This document shows, piece after piece, positions 1 to 9,012 of a stretch of 64,000 nt of DNA. This DNA comes from Halothiobacillaceae bacterium (GTDB lineage Bacteria; Pseudomonadota; Gammaproteobacteria; Halothiobacillales; Halothiobacillaceae): contig JAQVHL010000004.1 of NCBI GenBank assembly GCA_028696185.1, positions 1-64,000 of the forward strand, in the 5' to 3' direction. Position numbers and translations under genes: made by a program. The notes under the pieces were generated by a model. It searched no databases. It was not told the DNA's origin and saw nothing but the letters and a program-made list of their open reading frames with translations. How positions within the stretch are numbered: position 1 is the first letter of the stretch; every line of letters starts with the position of its first letter.

Positions 1-3000
1 TTTTTGGGCAGCGACAACGACGTTGGCCTTGGGAACCTTGGGAACGACATCCTCCTGGGCAAAGGCGGTAACGACTACCTTCTTGGCGGCCCGAGCGTAG
101 GGGATGCCGACAAGGCGAGCCAGGACATCGACACCCTGATTGGAGGAGACGACATCGACATCCTCAATGGCGGGATTGGCGACGACACGCTGCTCGCCAT
201 GGACAGCGACTTTGGGATGCAATACAACGAAGGCGCCGCCCAAGGCGACTGGCTGATGGGAGGCAAAGGTGAAGACCTCCTGTACGGAAGCAGCAAAGCC
301 GATGTACTGACCGGTGGCTCGGGTAATGATGAGATACAAGCGGGCGGCGGTGACGACCTGATACTTGGCGATGCCCATCTTGAACCCTATCGCCGCTACA
401 ACACCATCAGCGAACCGAACATCACTCGGGAATATACCTGGGACCAGGCGCAGGGCGCCTATATCGGAAAAATCGTGGGTGGCTTTGCCGTCTATCCCAA
501 TACCGTATTCCAATGGAAAATCCAGTTTGACGAAAACGACTACCGCGTCACCCCCACCCTGGGCTTGAGTACGGACACCCGCGTCATGGACGGCGGTGGC
601 AGCGACCTTCTGCACGGTGGCGCGGGCAATGACTGGATTGCCGGGCAAACGGGGGACGACACCCTGTATGGCGATGAAGGCAACGACATCCTGTACGGCG
701 ATGACAGCGTTCCCCTGCCCAGCGGCTCGGCGGCGGGGAACGACATTCTTTACGCGGGAAGCGGGGCCGACATTTTGCATGGTGGGGACGGTCACGACCA
801 ACTGCATGCGGAAGAGGCGGACGGCGACCAGGACCGGTTGTACGGCGAAGCCGGAGACGACCTGTTGTACGGTGGAAGCGGGCGTGATCTTCTGGACGGC
901 GGAGCCGGCAACGACGGCCTGTTTGCCGGCAGCGATGGCAGCACCCTGATTGGCGGCAGCGGAAATGACTTCTTTCGAGGCGGCGCGGGGGACGACACCC
1001 AGCAGGATGCGTCGGGCAACGACACATATCACTTCAGTGGAGGTACGGACACGATTACCGACACGGAAGGCAATGACCAGTACCTGCTGTTCAGCAATGC
1101 CCTGTCCGCCGGCGGCGTGACCACGGTTCAGGATGCCGATGGGGTAGGGCGTGTCTATCTCGACGGCGTGCTGATTGACGGAAAAGGGCTCCTCAAGCGC
1201 AGCGATCAGCACTGGGAAAGCACGGATGGCCGCTACAGCCTGAACCGAGACGGCGGGCAACTGACGATACGGGTCACGGGGCAAGCCGGACAAGTGATCT
1301 TCCAAAACTACAGCGATGGCGCACTGGGGATCACCCTGCCGTCCACCCCGGTGAACCCGCCCCCCGATCCCGATCCGAAACCCGGCAATGAAGCCCCGAA
1401 AGCAGGCGTTCCCTTGGAGGCCCGGCAGACAATCGAGCAGGATCAGCGCTTCAGCTATGACCTGCCCACGGGGGCCTTCACCGACCCGGATGGAGACGCA
1501 CTGCGCCTTGGGGCGAAACGCGTGGATGGCAGCGCCCTGCCGTCGTGGCTGATATTCGATGCCGCGACAGGCCAGTTCAGCGGCACGCCCGAAAACGCCG
1601 ATGTGGGCACGCTGTCGATTCGCGTAACGGCGACGGACCCGGATGGCGAAAGCACATTCCAGGACTTCACACTGGACATCATCAATCGCAATGACGCTCC
1701 TGAAGTGGGGATTGCGCTCACACCGCAACAGGCCAAGGAAGGGCAGCCCTGGAGCTACACCCCCGAAGCCGACAGCTTCATCGACCCGGATCCGGGCGAT
1801 ACCTTGCACTATAGCGCCACCCTGGCCGATGGTTCGCCGCTACCCTCGTGGCTGGCGTTTGACCCTGTGACCGGCGGCTTCAGCGGTACTCCGCCGACCG
1901 GTACGGCGGGTGATGTGCTTCTGCGCCTTATTGCCACGGACGACAGTGGCGCCAGCGTAAGCCAGGATTTCAGTTTGAGCGTGAGCCCCGCACAAGGCCA
2001 GCCGGACCCGAACCCCATCCGAGGTACGCCGGGTAACGATAGCCTGTACGGCACACCGGGAAGCGACACCCTGGACGGTCAGGGCGGTGATGATTGGCTG
2101 AACGGGGGGCAAGGGGACGATATTTACGTATTTGGCCGGGGCTATGGGCGAGACACGGTTTGGGACTATGACGGCACCGCAGGAAACCGCGATGTGGTCC
2201 GTCTGGAACCGGGAATCGTTTCGAGCGATGTCCGCGTGACCCGCGACGGGGCCAATCTGATCCTGAATCTGGACAGTGGCGAACAGCTGGTACTGTCCAA
2301 TTGGTACATTGATCCGGCGAATCGTATCGAAGAGCTTCACTTTGCCGACGGGACCGTATGGGACGCTGCCCAGCTGGGCGCCGCCGCCGTTTTTGAGGGA
2401 ACGCAAGGCAACGATGCCCTGGGTGTGGGCTACACGACCGAAGGCGTGCATTTTCAGGGCCTGGCCGGTGATGACCAGCTCAGTTCGAGTGTGGGCGATG
2501 ACTGGCTGGACGGCGGGGAGGGCAACGATACGCTGTACGCTTCCGATGGCGCGGATATCCTGGACGGCGGGCAGGGGAACGATACCCTGAACGGTGGCTC
2601 CGGTAATGATACGTATTTGTTTGGACAGGGGTACGGGCAGGACACGATCTGGGATTACGATCAAAGCGCAGGCAACCATGACCGTATCCAGCTTGGCGAT
2701 GGTATTGACCCCAGTCATGTGGAATTTACGCGAGACGCCAATCACCTCATTCTGGGGCTGGAAGGCGGGGAACGACTCGTCATTCAGAACTGGTACATTG
2801 ATCCCGCCAACCGCATAGAAGAGCTGCTTTTTGCAGACGGAACGGTATGGGATGCGGCCAGAATGAGCGCCGAGGCCGTGTATGAAGGCACGCAAGCCAA
2901 CGATGCCCTGGGCTTGGGCTGGACAACGGAGCCCGTACACATGCGCGGGCTGGGCGGTGACGATCAGCTCAGCAGTAGCGAGGGGAACGACTGGCTGGAA

Positions 3001-3471
3001 GGCGGGGCAGGGAACGACACCCTGTATGCGGCCAATGGGGCGGATATTCTCGACGGCGGGGCCGGCCGGGATTGGCTGGATGGTGGGCTTGGGAATGACA
3101 CCTACCATTTCGGTGTCGATTATGGGCAGGACACCATATGGGATTATGACTGGAATGCCGATAATACGGATACCGTGGTTTTTGGAAACGATGTGAGCGT
3201 GGATCAACTGTGGTTCCGGCGCGTGGGTAACAACCTGGAAGTCAGTCTGATTGGTCGCGATGACGCATTGACAATCAATAATTGGTACGCTGGAGACGCG
3301 AACCACATTGAGATTTTCCGCACGGCAGACGGCAAGCAGCTGCTGGACGATCAGGTGGATGCGCTGGTCAATGCCATGGCCTCGTTCGCCCCGCCGGCGG
3401 CCGGTCAGACGACATTGCCCCCGAGCTACCAGAGTGCCTTGATGCCTGTCCTGTCGGCTAATTGGCACTGA
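1..3471 (+). CDS. RTX calcium-binding exoprotein with Ig-like domains (5' truncated)
   Basis: The frame is open from the first base, so only the last 1156 residues of a larger protein are seen. Glycine-aspartate nonapeptide repeats (GGxGxDxLx) fill roughly residues 1-125 and 195-350. A proline-rich linker near 445-460 leads to two putative Ig/cadherin-like domains (about 463-560 and 563-665), each with the LPSWLxFD...GxFSGTP signature. The C-terminal third has three related blocks starting at bases 2023, 2398 and 2887. Each combines RTX repeats with a YGxDTxWDYD motif and an NWYxxxANxIE haemolysin-type domain. RTX repeats bind calcium and fold outside the cell after type I export through a C-terminal signal. 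The exporter genes follow directly. The function (adhesin, enzyme or toxin) cannot be read from this fragment. The family is certain, the role is not. Confidence 0.93.
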   Translation, partial: FLGSDNDVGLGNLGNDILLGKGGNDYLLGGPSVGDADKASQDIDTLIGGDDIDILNGGIGDDTLLAMDSDFGMQYNEGAAQGDWLMGGKGEDLLYGSSKADVLTGGSGNDEIQAGGGDDLILGDAHLEPYRRYNTISEPNITREYTWDQAQGAYIGKIVGGFAVYPNTVFQWKIQFDENDYRVTPTLGLSTDTRVMDGGGSDLLHGGAGNDWIAGQTGDDTLYGDEGNDILYGDDSVPLPSGSAAGNDILYAGSGADILHGGDGHDQLHAEEADGDQDRLYGEAGDDLLYGGSGRDLLDGGAGNDGLFAGSDGSTLIGGSGNDFFRGGAGDDTQQDASGNDTYHFSGGTDTITDTEGNDQYLLFSNALSAGGVTTVQDADGVGRVYLDGVLIDGKGLLKRSDQHWESTDGRYSLNRDGGQLTIRVTGQAGQVIFQNYSDGALGITLPSTPVNPPPDPDPKPGNEAPKAGVPLEARQTIEQDQRFSYDLPTGAFTDPDGDALRLGAKRVDGSALPSWLIFDAATGQFSGTPENADVGTLSIRVTATDPDGESTFQDFTLDIINRNDAPEVGIALTPQQAKEGQPWSYTPEADSFIDPDPGDTLHYSATLADGSPLPSWLAFDPVTGGFSGTPPTGTAGDVLLRLIATDDSGASVSQDFSLSVSPAQGQPDPNPIRGTPGNDSLYGTPGSDTLDGQGGDDWLNGGQGDDIYVFGRGYGRDTVWDYDGTAGNRDVVRLEPGIVSSDVRVTRDGANLILNLDSGEQLVLSNWYIDPANRIEELHFADGTVWDAAQLGAAAVFEGTQGNDALGVGYTTEGVHFQGLAGDDQLSSSVGDDWLDGGEGNDTLYASDGADILDGGQGNDTLNGGSGNDTYLFGQGYGQDTIWDYDQSAGNHDRIQLGDGIDPSHVEFTRDANHLILGLEGGERLVIQNWYIDPANRIEELLFADGTVWDAARMSAEAVYEGTQANDALGLGWTTEPVHMRGLGGDDQLSSSEGNDWLEGGAGNDTLYAANGADILDGGAGRDWLDGGLGNDTYHFGVDYGQDTIWDYDWNADNTDTVVFGNDVSVDQLWFRRVGNNLEVSLIGRDDALTINNWYAGDANHIEIFRTADGKQLLDDQVDALVNAMASFAPPAAGQTTLPPSYQSALMPVLSANWH

Positions 3472-3498
3472 CAAGACAAACCCCGTCTCAGGGCGTTG

Positions 3499-3530
3499 TC
3501 AGGATGTTGAAACGCCTTTCAACATCCTGA
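3499..3530. terminator. 14-bp perfect hairpin after the RTX gene
   Basis: Arms 3499-3512 and 3517-3530 are perfectly complementary around a CGCC loop, 28 bases after the RTX stop codon. No T run follows directly. The core GTTGAAA/TTTCAAC recurs at other gene ends in this window. Confidence 0.6.
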
Positions 3531-3542
3531 TGTACTGGCGAG

Positions 3543-3579
3543 CAGCCCGATTCGCTGTTGTGCATCGGGTTGTTTTTTT
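3543..3579 (+). terminator. Rho-independent terminator or attenuator before the exporter gene
   Basis: Arms 3543-3551 and 3564-3572 form a 9-bp stem with one G-T pair, followed by seven T residues (3573-3579). It ends 13 bases before the exporter start codon. It would limit read-through from the RTX gene and keep exporter mRNA lower than substrate mRNA. Any promoter for the exporter would have to lie upstream of or within this structure. Confidence 0.65.
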
Positions 3580-3592
3580 ATGGAAGATAGGT

Positions 3593-5770
3593 ATGACGGT
3601 TGACGGAAAGGGAAATAAAGAAGAATCGGATGTTGTGGCGGATGGCGCATCAAAGGAGAGTGGCCAAAGGGATAGTGGTCTGGCCTGTCTGCTCATTATT
3701 GCGCGCATGCATGGGATTGCCGCAGACCCCGCGCAATTGTCACATGAGTTCAGGTCAAATGGTGAGCCGTTCGGGAAAACGGAAATCCTGTTGGCTGCGA
3801 AAAAACTGGGGCTGAAGGTCAAGCTCATGCGTCCAGCGGTGGAACGCCTGGATAAAATTCCACTCCCCGCTTTGGCATTTGAAAATTCAGGTAATCATTT
3901 TCTGATCGCCAAGGTGGAAAACGAAAAGTTTCTGGTGCATTCCCCATCCCATGCGCGCCCACAAACCCTGGGGCGGGTAGAGCTGGAAGAGCAATGGACC
4001 GGGGAAGTCATCCTGTTCGCTTCTCAGGCGTCGCTTGCGGGGGAATTGGCGAAATTCGACTTTACATGGTTCATTCCGGCCATCGTGCGCTACAGGAAGC
4101 TTCTTCTTGAGGTGCTTGTGGTGTCCATGTTCTTGCAGTTGTTTGCTTTGGTGACGCCTTTGTTTTTTCAGGTCGTGATGGATAAGGTGCTTGTTCACCG
4201 CGGGTTCAGCACGCTGGATGTCATTGCAATGGGGCTGTTGGTCGTTGTTGTTTTTGAAGTGGTGTTGACCACCTTGCGCAGTTATGTTTTTTCACATACG
4301 ACAAGCCGGATTGACGTAGAGCTTGGCGCCCGTTTGTTCAGGCATTTGCTGGGTCTGCCCATGGCCTATTTTCAATCGCGTCGGGTGGGAGACTCCGTTG
4401 CCAGGGTGCGCGAGCTGGAGAATATCCGTTCGTTTCTTACTGGAAATGCATTGACGTTGGTTCTGGATCTGCTTTTTTCGGTTGTGTTTATCGCGGTGAT
4501 GTTTTATTACAGCGGCTGGCTGACCTTGATCGTTGTTCTGTCGCTTCCCTTGTATTTCGCCATATCCATCGCTTTCACGCCGATTCTGCGAGGGCGTCTG
4601 CATGAGAAATTCAATCGTGGTGCGGAGAATCAGGCATTTCTTGTGGAGGCCATCAACGGGATGGACACGGTCAAAAGCATGGCCGTAGAGCCGCATTGGA
4701 CAAGACACTGGGACAAGCAGCTTGCGTCCTATGTGATGGCAAGTTTCCGCGCTTCAACCGTAGGAACCCTGGCTGGCAGTGGTGTGACATTGGTCGGAAA
4801 ACTGGTAACAGTGGCTACATTGTACGTGGGGGCTCATTTGGTTATCGATGGGAAGCTGACGGTGGGGCAGTTCATTGCCTTCAATATGCTGGCTGGACAG
4901 GTGGCGCAGCCGATTATGCGTCTGGCTCAGATGTGGACGGACTTCCAGCAAACGGGTATATCTATTCAAAGACTTGGGGATATTCTCAATACAAGGACGG
5001 AGATTGCCGGAAGTAAAAGTACCATGCCTCCCATTCAGGGGAGCATTGTTTTCGATGATGTGCATTTTCGTTACCGGCCCGACATGCAGGAGGTGTTGCG
5101 TGGGATTTCTTTGTCGATCCGGGCCGGTGAGGTGGTCGGGATCGTCGGGCGCTCGGGGTCTGGTAAGAGTACGTTGACACGACTGGTTCAGCGGCTTTAT
5201 GTGCCTGAACGGGGGCGTGTGCTTGTCGATGGCTTGGATTTGGGGCTGGTGGAGGCGTCGGGTTTGCGCCGGCAAATCGGTGTTGTATTGCAGGAAAATG
5301 TCCTTTTCAACCGAAGCCTGCGAGAGAATATTTCGCTCGTGGATCCTGGCGCTCCGCTGGGGGCCGTGATAAAGGCCGCAAAACTGGCCGGTGCGCATGA
5401 GTTCATCCTGGAGCTTCCGGAGGGCTATGACACAATTGTGGGTGAGCACGGCTCCACTCTTTCCGGCGGGCAGCGGCAGCGGATCGCCATCGCGCGCGCC
5501 TTGATGAGTAATCCGCGAATCCTGATCTTTGATGAGGCGACCAGTGCGCTTGATTATGAATCCGAACGGGTGATCCAGCAAAACATGCGTTTGATCTGCC
5601 AGGGCCGTACGGTGCTTATAATTGCGCATCGTTTGTCGGCTGTCCGGCATGCGGATCGGATTATCGTGATGGATAAAGGCCGAATTGTTGAGATGGGAAC
5701 GCATGAGGAGTTACTGAAAAATCCCTCGGGCGCTTACGCCTATCTTCATGGCTTGCAGGCGGCCGTATGA
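3593..5770 (+). CDS. Type I secretion ABC exporter (HlyB/LapB type)
   Basis: Inner-membrane ATPase/permease that energises export of RTX proteins through a HlyD/TolC-like channel. The 725 residues show an N-terminal C39-like domain (about 20-140), a six-helix membrane domain (about 160-440) and an ABC ATPase (about 475-720). The ATPase carries Walker [10 protein letters not shown], signature LSGGQRQR and Walker [13 protein letters not shown]. In the C39-like domain the catalytic cysteine position reads DSGLACL, so it should bind substrate rather than cleave it, as in HlyB. ATG at 3593 was chosen for the GGAAGATAGGT sequence just upstream. An in-frame start at 3530 would overlap the hairpins. 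The stop overlaps the start of the HlyD-like gene by 4 bases. T-rich codons suggest lower GC than the chromosome around it. No HlyC-type acyltransferase or TolC gene is in the window. Confidence 0.95.
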   Translation: MTVDGKGNKEESDVVADGASKESGQRDSGLACLLIIARMHGIAADPAQLSHEFRSNGEPFGKTEILLAAKKLGLKVKLMRPAVERLDKIPLPALAFENSGNHFLIAKVENEKFLVHSPSHARPQTLGRVELEEQWTGEVILFASQASLAGELAKFDFTWFIPAIVRYRKLLLEVLVVSMFLQLFALVTPLFFQVVMDKVLVHRGFSTLDVIAMGLLVVVVFEVVLTTLRSYVFSHTTSRIDVELGARLFRHLLGLPMAYFQSRRVGDSVARVRELENIRSFLTGNALTLVLDLLFSVVFIAVMFYYSGWLTLIVVLSLPLYFAISIAFTPILRGRLHEKFNRGAENQAFLVEAINGMDTVKSMAVEPHWTRHWDKQLASYVMASFRASTVGTLAGSGVTLVGKLVTVATLYVGAHLVIDGKLTVGQFIAFNMLAGQVAQPIMRLAQMWTDFQQTGISIQRLGDILNTRTEIAGSKSTMPPIQGSIVFDDVHFRYRPDMQEVLRGISLSIRAGEVVGIVGRSGSGKSTLTRLVQRLYVPERGRVLVDGLDLGLVEASGLRRQIGVVLQENVLFNRSLRENISLVDPGAPLGAVIKAAKLAGAHEFILELPEGYDTIVGEHGSTLSGGQRQRIAIARALMSNPRILIFDEATSALDYESERVIQQNMRLICQGRTVLIIAHRLSAVRHADRIIVMDKGRIVEMGTHEELLKNPSGAYAYLHGLQAAV

Positions 5771-7194
5771 ATAAATCTGTTTCTCAAGGTGCGTGGCGTG
5801 GGCTTGGGCAGCGCTACCTGCATGTGTTTCGGCAGGCCTGGGCTGTGCGTCATCAGATGGATGGCGTGCGCAGAACACGCGATGAGGCGAGTTTTCTTCC
5901 GGCGGCGCTTTCTTTGCAGGAAACTCCCGTTTCCCCCTTGCCTCGCGTGACGATGTGGCTGATCGTTTCGTTTGCCCTGGTGCTTTTGCTCTGGTCTATC
6001 TGGGGGCGTGTCGATGTGGTTGCTACGGCCGAAGGACGCATTATCCCCAGTGACCGCAGTAAAACGGTTCAACCCATGGAAACGGCGTTGGTCAAGGCCA
6101 TTCACGTTCGTGATGGTCAGGATGTGCTTGAGGGGGAAGTGCTGGTTGAGCTGGACCCGACGCTTACCGGTGCCGATGTGGAGCGCTTGGAAACGGAACT
6201 ATGTCTTGCGCGCTTGCAGAAATCACGTGGGGAATCCTTGCTGCTTTCGATTGAAAAAGGGGGACATGTTCCGCCGGAGAGGGTGCAAGAGTGCGATGAG
6301 CATCTGATTCGCGAAGCGCAGCGTCTCTCACTGGGGCAGTATGTCGAGTTCAAGGCGCATTGGGTTCGCCTTGAGTCAGAAAAAGAACGTAAGATTGCCG
6401 AACGGGGTTCGGTGCTTGAAGCCATCAACAAGCTGGAAAAAACCGCCCCGCTCGCGGGACAGCGTGCGGATGCGGCCAAGAATCTGGTGGGTAATGGCTA
6501 TATCGCACGGCATGATTATCTGTCCATGGAGCAGACGCGAATTGAGCTGGAGGGCGAGCTGGCGATTCAGCGTTCGAGGTTGCGTGAGCTGGATGTCGCC
6601 GTAAAGGAAGTTGAAGGGCAGCTGGCTTCCCTGCATGCCGAGACTCGTCGGGTTACGCTTGATTTGATAAATGAGGGGCTTCAGAAATCTCTCGTTGCAG
6701 AGCAGGAGCTCATCAAGGCTAAATCGCGTGAGGGGCTGACCCGGCTTGTTTCGCCTGTTTCTGGAACGGTGCAGCAGTTGGCCGTGCATACGATTGGTGG
6801 TGTCGTTACGCCCGCTCAACCTGTTCTGGTGGTTGTGCCACGAGATAATCCCATGGAAATAGAGGCCTTTGTTTTAAATAAGGATATTGGTTTTGTGCGG
6901 TCCGGGCAGGATGTGGAGATAAAAGTCGAAACTTTCCCCTATACGCGGTATGGAACCTTGCACGGGCGGGTGAAAAGCGTTTCGCATGATGCGATCAATG
7001 ACGAAAAGCGGGGTTTGATTTATTCGGCGCGTGTGCAGATGGCACAACACGAGATCATGGTCGATGGTGTGTCGGTGCCTTTGTCGGCTGGGATGTCGGT
7101 GAGTGTGGAAATAAAAACCGGTTTCCGGCGAGTTATCGAGTATTTTCTTGCCCCGCTGTTGCAGTATTCCCATGAGAGCTTGCGAGAGCGTTGA
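5767..7194 (+). CDS. HlyD-family type I secretion membrane fusion protein
   Basis: Periplasmic adaptor linking the ABC exporter to an outer-membrane TolC-type channel. The 475 residues have a cytoplasmic N-terminus of about 60 residues, one membrane segment (about 60-80, [17 protein letters not shown]), a biotinyl/lipoyl-like half motif ([21 protein letters not shown]), a long coiled-coil hairpin (about 140-310) and the closing beta-barrel half ([20 protein letters not shown]). The start codon overlaps the exporter stop by ATGA, so the two are probably co-translated. It completes the RTX/ABC/MFP set; the outer-membrane partner must be encoded elsewhere. Confidence 0.95.
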   Translation: MNKSVSQGAWRGLGQRYLHVFRQAWAVRHQMDGVRRTRDEASFLPAALSLQETPVSPLPRVTMWLIVSFALVLLLWSIWGRVDVVATAEGRIIPSDRSKTVQPMETALVKAIHVRDGQDVLEGEVLVELDPTLTGADVERLETELCLARLQKSRGESLLLSIEKGGHVPPERVQECDEHLIREAQRLSLGQYVEFKAHWVRLESEKERKIAERGSVLEAINKLEKTAPLAGQRADAAKNLVGNGYIARHDYLSMEQTRIELEGELAIQRSRLRELDVAVKEVEGQLASLHAETRRVTLDLINEGLQKSLVAEQELIKAKSREGLTRLVSPVSGTVQQLAVHTIGGVVTPAQPVLVVVPRDNPMEIEAFVLNKDIGFVRSGQDVEIKVETFPYTRYGTLHGRVKSVSHDAINDEKRGLIYSARVQMAQHEIMVDGVSVPLSAGMSVSVEIKTGFRRVIEYFLAPLLQYSHESLRER

Positions 7195-7204
7195 GCGAGT
7201 GGTG

Positions 7205-7302
7205 GCGCGAATCCACTTCGCGTGGGGCTGAGTTGAAAGCGGGCTTTCCTGGCTTTTTTCAACTCGCATCAAAGCGAAGTGAATCTGCGTCGCTCTGCGA
7301 CG
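7205..7302. terminator. Nested inverted repeats between convergent genes
   Basis: Three structures sit between the secretion cluster and fdxA. An outer imperfect stem pairs 7206-7221 with 7274-7289 (13 of 16 bases). Inside it, GAGTTGAAA (7230-7238) pairs with TTTCAACTC (7257-7265), the second arm preceded by a T run. A perfect 6-bp hairpin with a TCT loop lies at 7288-7302. The likely role is bidirectional termination. The size of the outer stem also fits a decayed palindromic repeat. Confidence 0.55.
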
Positions 7303-7303
7303 G

Positions 7304-7627
7304 TTAAAGGCTCAGATGCCCGCGCTTGTTTGGCACGCCATCCCATTCGGCAGCGTCGGGCGGCGCGGGTTTTTTCTGGGTAATGACGGGCCAGCGCGCG
7401 GCCAGTTCGGCGTTCAGTGCGATGTATTCCATCTGTCCGGGGGGAATGTCGTCTTCGGAAAAGATGGCCTGTGCCGGGCATTCGGGTTCGCAGAGGGCGC
7501 AGTCGATACATTCGTTCGGGTCGATGACCAGAAAGTTCGGCCCTTCGTGGAAGCAGTCCACGGGGCAGACTTCCACGCAGTCGGTGTACTTGCAGCGGAT
7601 GCAGTTGTCGGTGACGACGAAGGTCAT
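7304..7627 (-). CDS. fdxA: Ferredoxin FdxA (7Fe-8S type)
   Basis: Small soluble electron carrier of 107 residues, the usual length of the Pseudomonas/Azotobacter FdI-like family. The N-terminal half holds [17 protein letters not shown] and [12 protein letters not shown]. These supply ligands for one [3Fe-4S] and one [4Fe-4S] cluster, with the characteristic extra residues in the first motif. ATG at 7627 gives the canonical MTFVVTDNC start and is preceded by GAGGAG. It is convergent with the secretion genes and divergent from the lipoprotein gene at 7766. The electron partner is not evident from context. Confidence 0.95.
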   Translation of the reverse strand: MTFVVTDNCIRCKYTDCVEVCPVDCFHEGPNFLVIDPNECIDCALCEPECPAQAIFSEDDIPPGQMEYIALNAELAARWPVITQKKPAPPDAAEWDGVPNKRGHLSL

Positions 7628-7765
7628 GCCGGGGCTCCTCGAAAGAATCGATAAGAAAAGGGGCGAACGGGCGCGGCCCATCCGGTATCATGAAAAAGTG
7701 TAGCGTTTCTTGGTGCCGGGGTGGGTAAAACCCGACGAGCCGGCCGTTTTTTCAGGACTGCCGCC

Positions 7766-8347
7766 ATGCCCCGTCGTTTTGCTGCCTTTGTGATTCTGAT
7801 CTCCAGCCTGGCCATGAGCGGCTGCCTGAGCAGCCTGCTGCCGCGTGGCAAGTCGCTGACGGCCGCGCCCTGGGACAGTTACGATCAGGCCTATGCCGCG
7901 TTTGCCCGCATCGAGGTGGGGGTGACCACCGAGGCGGAGCTTGAGACGCTGGAGTTCGGCGATGACAACCCGACCAACGTGCGCGTGCTCAACTACACCG
8001 ATGTCATCACCCGCTTCATCCCGTCGCCGGCCATCGCCAAGGAAGACCTCGATCCGGGGATTCTGCGCTGTATCGAGGCGCGCAATGCCTGCAAGGTTTT
8101 CGAGTACGACGTGCGCAAGCTGGACAAGAAGCGCTACGGTAATTTCCTGCTCGATTTCTTCTATTTCGAACGCAATGAGGAAGTGCGTGGCTGGAGTGTC
8201 AACGCCCTGTTTCTGATCCTCGACGAGGTGGTGGTCTACAAGCTGTGGAAGGGGCAGCCGAACATTCTTGAGTATCACCACGAGCGCAATCCGCTGGGGC
8301 CTTTGCAAGGCGCGGGTCCGGCCCGTGTGCAGGACGCCATGTTTTAA
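7766..8347 (+). CDS. Uncharacterised lipoprotein
   Basis: 193-residue protein starting MPRRFAAF. The hydrophobic signal ends in a lipobox (LAMSGC), so the mature protein should be lipidated at the cysteine near residue 20. The rest is soluble and acidic, with WDSYDQAYAAFARIEVG and DVITRFIPS segments; I do not recognise a characterised family. The start at 7766 was chosen because it places a normal signal sequence at the N-terminus; an upstream in-frame start would add a charged leader. It stands alone between fdxA and the DsrE-like gene, both separated by promoter-sized gaps. Confidence 0.8.
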   Translation: MPRRFAAFVILISSLAMSGCLSSLLPRGKSLTAAPWDSYDQAYAAFARIEVGVTTEAELETLEFGDDNPTNVRVLNYTDVITRFIPSPAIAKEDLDPGILRCIEARNACKVFEYDVRKLDKKRYGNFLLDFFYFERNEEVRGWSVNALFLILDEVVVYKLWKGQPNILEYHHERNPLGPLQGAGPARVQDAMF

Positions 8348-8439
8348 ATTGTTCTGAGTTTTTGCCGGGTGGCCGTCGGCCTGCCCTGTGAGGCTAGCTG
8401 TCCTACACTTTACAGGTAGACAGGCGAGGGGAGCGGCCA

Positions 8440-8934
8440 ATGAAAAAGCGTTTGGGTGTGTTCTTCCTGCTGTTGCTGGCGCCGCTTATCGTTCATGCGG
8501 GGGCGGCAGAGGAGGTGGCGGCGCTTATCGAGGGGCGGGATTCGTCGCCCGGTGTGGTGTTCGACATCATGACCGGCGAGCACGATGCGCTGGAGCGTTT
8601 GCTGCCTGAGGTGATCGGGTATGTCGAACGGATTCGTGCGGGGCGTCCGGGGCTGGACATGGTTGTGGTCAGTCATGGCGATGAGATGTTCGCCCTCAAG
8701 CGCGAGCAGGCGTTCGTGCATGGCGAGGTGCATGAAAACGCCCGGCGTCTGGTGGGCATGCAGGTGACGTTTCATGTCTGCGGCGCCCTGGCGGGCATGC
8801 GCGGGGTGGATGAGGGTGCGTTTGTCGATTTCATCGATGTCAGCCCTTCCGGCCCGGCGCAGGTCAACGATTACCGCGCGCTTGGCTACCGGATCGTTTT
8901 CATCGGTGATCCGAATTTCGTGCCGCGGCCCTGA
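8440..8934 (+). CDS. Periplasmic DsrE/DsrF-like protein
   Basis: 164 residues with an N-terminal signal peptide (about 1-20, ending near VHAGA). The body resembles DsrE/F-like sulfur-relay proteins in size and alpha/beta pattern: GVVFDIMTGEHDALERLLPEV, MVVVSHGDEMFAL and VTFHVCGALAGM. One cysteine (in FHVCGA) lies where DsrE-type proteins may carry a reactive cysteine, but no CxxC motif is seen. Secreted members are common in gammaproteobacteria and their role is unknown. GAGGGGAG precedes the ATG. A 78-base gap separates it from the GGDEF-EAL gene downstream, on the same strand. Confidence 0.7.
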   Translation: MKKRLGVFFLLLLAPLIVHAGAAEEVAALIEGRDSSPGVVFDIMTGEHDALERLLPEVIGYVERIRAGRPGLDMVVVSHGDEMFALKREQAFVHGEVHENARRLVGMQVTFHVCGALAGMRGVDEGAFVDFIDVSPSGPAQVNDYRALGYRIVFIGDPNFVPRP

Positions 8935-9012
8935 CAGGGGGGTGAAAATGGGCAGGAGGCCCTTGTTCGGTATCCGATCCGCTAGCGCGTCGAAAGGCAG
9001 TTTGCAGTCATC

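Noticed and set aside
1840-3474. A 544-codon minus-strand frame opposite the RTX repeats
   Set aside because: It is explained by the regular repeat structure of the RTX gene, with no start signal or domain.
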